A stretch of DNA of 6,636 nt from Spirochaeta sp. (GTDB taxonomy: Bacteria; Spirochaetota; Spirochaetia; Spirochaetales_E; Spirochaetaceae_B), in the NCBI GenBank assembly GCA_030590585.1, contig JAUUYD010000133.1:1-6636 (forward strand), in the 5' to 3' direction. The notes under the pieces were generated by a model. The model was not told the DNA's origin and made no database searches. It saw nothing but the letters and a program-made list of their open reading frames with translations. Made by a program: the position numbers and the translations under genes. Below are positions 5,863-6,636 of the stretch, piece after piece (within the stretch, counting starts at the first letter, position 1; each line of letters begins with the position of its first letter).

Positions 5863-6636
5863 TTATCTGTTTCGTCGTGCATTTATCGCGAGGGCCAGGA
5901 TTATTATCAAACCTTTAATCGTCATCTGACTCTGAATCGGAAACCGGGCAAGAAGTGAAATGTTTGTAATCATCAGTAAAATTACCGCACCGAGAGTAGT
6001 ACCCTGTACACTTCCTGAACCACCTCCAATGACAGCTCCTCCAAGTACCGCAACAGCGATTGAGTCCAAATCGTAACCCTCACCGATTTTTTGGTCTGCC
6101 ATTCCGGTATACCCTCCCAGGAGTATTCCGACTAATGCGGCACTGATACCACAGAGCACGTAGCTGAGAATGATGATCCTGTTACTTCTAATCCCGCTTA
6201 AGGTTGCTACTGCGCTGTTTGTACCCACTGCATAGAGCCGTCGTCCATAGCCCATCCTCTGTAGAAGAATGAAAATGGTGAAAGCAAAAAGAATGAAAAT
6301 ATAGAATAAGTTGGGGATTCCAACTGTTGTCCCGGTTCCAAATGTTATCAGGATAGGGGGAATTTTCCCTCGGGGCAGCCCCTTCGTCCACATCAATCGG
6401 ATTCCTTTCAACAGTATTGCAGTTCCCAAGGTTGCGATAAAAGGGGGAACATTCCGCTTGGTAATAAGAAGCCCATTAAATAGTCCGACAACCGCACCAA
6501 AACTGAGGGTAAGAAGTGTAATTGGAAGAAAGAGCTGATTCCGCCCCTCCATAAAGGTTGCTGCAAATACATTAGCTGTAGAGATGGTTTCCGCAACTGA
6601 TAGATCGAGTCCTCCGGAAATAACAACAATTGTCTG
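5863..6636 (-). CDS. ABC transporter permease, RbsC-like, N-terminus off the window
   Basis: The last 257 codons of a second sugar-type ABC permease; the frame is open to base 6636, so the Met at 6552 is internal. The first visible residues, QTIVVISGGLDLSV, match the conserved segment that lies near residue 70 of full-length relatives, so about 65-75 residues are missing. Further landmarks (counted from the window edge) are NGLLITKRNVPPFIATLGT (54-72), the ATPase-contact loop GYGRRLYAVGTNSAVATLSGI (129-149) and GYDLDSIAVAVLGGAVIGGG (187-206). Several hydrophobic segments span the rest and it ends with a basic tail, ARRNR. It differs clearly from the permease at 2178-3167, so it is not a recent duplicate. 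Its stop is 56 bases before the binding-protein start. It may form a heterodimer with the other permease, or belong to a neighbouring system whose ATPase lies outside the window. Confidence 0.93.
   Translation of the reverse strand, partial: QTIVVISGGLDLSVAETISTANVFAATFMEGRNQLFLPITLLTLSFGAVVGLFNGLLITKRNVPPFIATLGTAILLKGIRLMWTKGLPRGKIPPILITFGTGTTVGIPNLFYIFILFAFTIFILLQRMGYGRRLYAVGTNSAVATLSGIRSNRIIILSYVLCGISAALVGILLGGYTGMADQKIGEGYDLDSIAVAVLGGAVIGGGSGSVQGTTLGAVILLMITNISLLARFPIQSQMTIKGLIIILALAINARRNR

Noticed and set aside
6550..6552. ATG at 6552 as the true start of the first permease
   Set aside because: The 28 codons upstream encode a conserved RbsC-type segment in the same frame, so the gene begins outside the window.
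6408..6629. A 73-codon minus-strand open frame at the window edge
   Set aside because: It overlaps the permease frame, which continues to the window edge with the conserved ISGGLDLSV segment; the alternative frame has no family features.
1..6636. CRISPR array, transposon ends or tRNA gene
   Set aside because: No regularly spaced repeats, no transposase-like frame, no long terminal inverted repeats and no tRNA-like arm pattern were found by reading both strands.

Overview
All convincing genes in this window lie on the minus strand, so transcription runs from high to low coordinates. Both ends of the window cut through a gene. In transcription order: the 3' part of an RbsC-type ABC permease (5863-6636, N-terminus off the window); a periplasmic sugar-type binding protein (4802-5806); a two-domain RbsA/MglA-type ATPase (3164-4702); a second RbsC-type permease (2178-3167); an FMN-dependent oxidoreductase of the Old Yellow Enzyme / 2,4-dienoyl-CoA reductase class (985-2181); a 325-base gap (660-984); and the first 219 codons of a TSUP (TauE/SafE-like) membrane transporter (1-659).

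The window reads as one catabolic or uptake operon. The ATPase, second permease and oxidoreductase are joined by two 4-base ATGA stop/start overlaps, so they are almost certainly co-transcribed and translationally coupled. The binding protein is separated from the ATPase by 99 bases holding a perfect 10-bp inverted repeat, a common arrangement for making more binding protein than membrane components. Two different permeases flank one binding protein and one ATPase, which suggests either a heterodimeric transmembrane unit or two neighbouring systems. The fused ATPase plus RbsC-like permeases place this in the carbohydrate-uptake (CUT2) class. The actual ligand cannot be read from the sequence; the coupled flavoenzyme hints that the imported compound, or a product of it, undergoes a redox step.

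The TSUP gene starts after the 325-base gap, with its own ribosome binding site and a possible promoter, and may be a separate unit. The gap also holds a 77-codon open frame that I cannot identify and several short inverted repeats.

Organism: a Gram-negative-type bacterium (cleavable signal peptide with an SPase I-like site and no lipobox) with medium GC content. The binding protein's short signal peptide ending in AFAGG followed by a charged stretch reminds me of free-living spirochaetes, but this is an impression, not a demonstrated assignment. No tRNA, rRNA, CRISPR array, insertion sequence or phage gene was seen. The most unusual details are an Asp-to-Ser change in the second Walker B motif of the ATPase, a six-codon open frame with the best ribosome binding site overlapping the ATPase start, and a Lys in the oxidoreductase position where relatives usually carry an active-site His.
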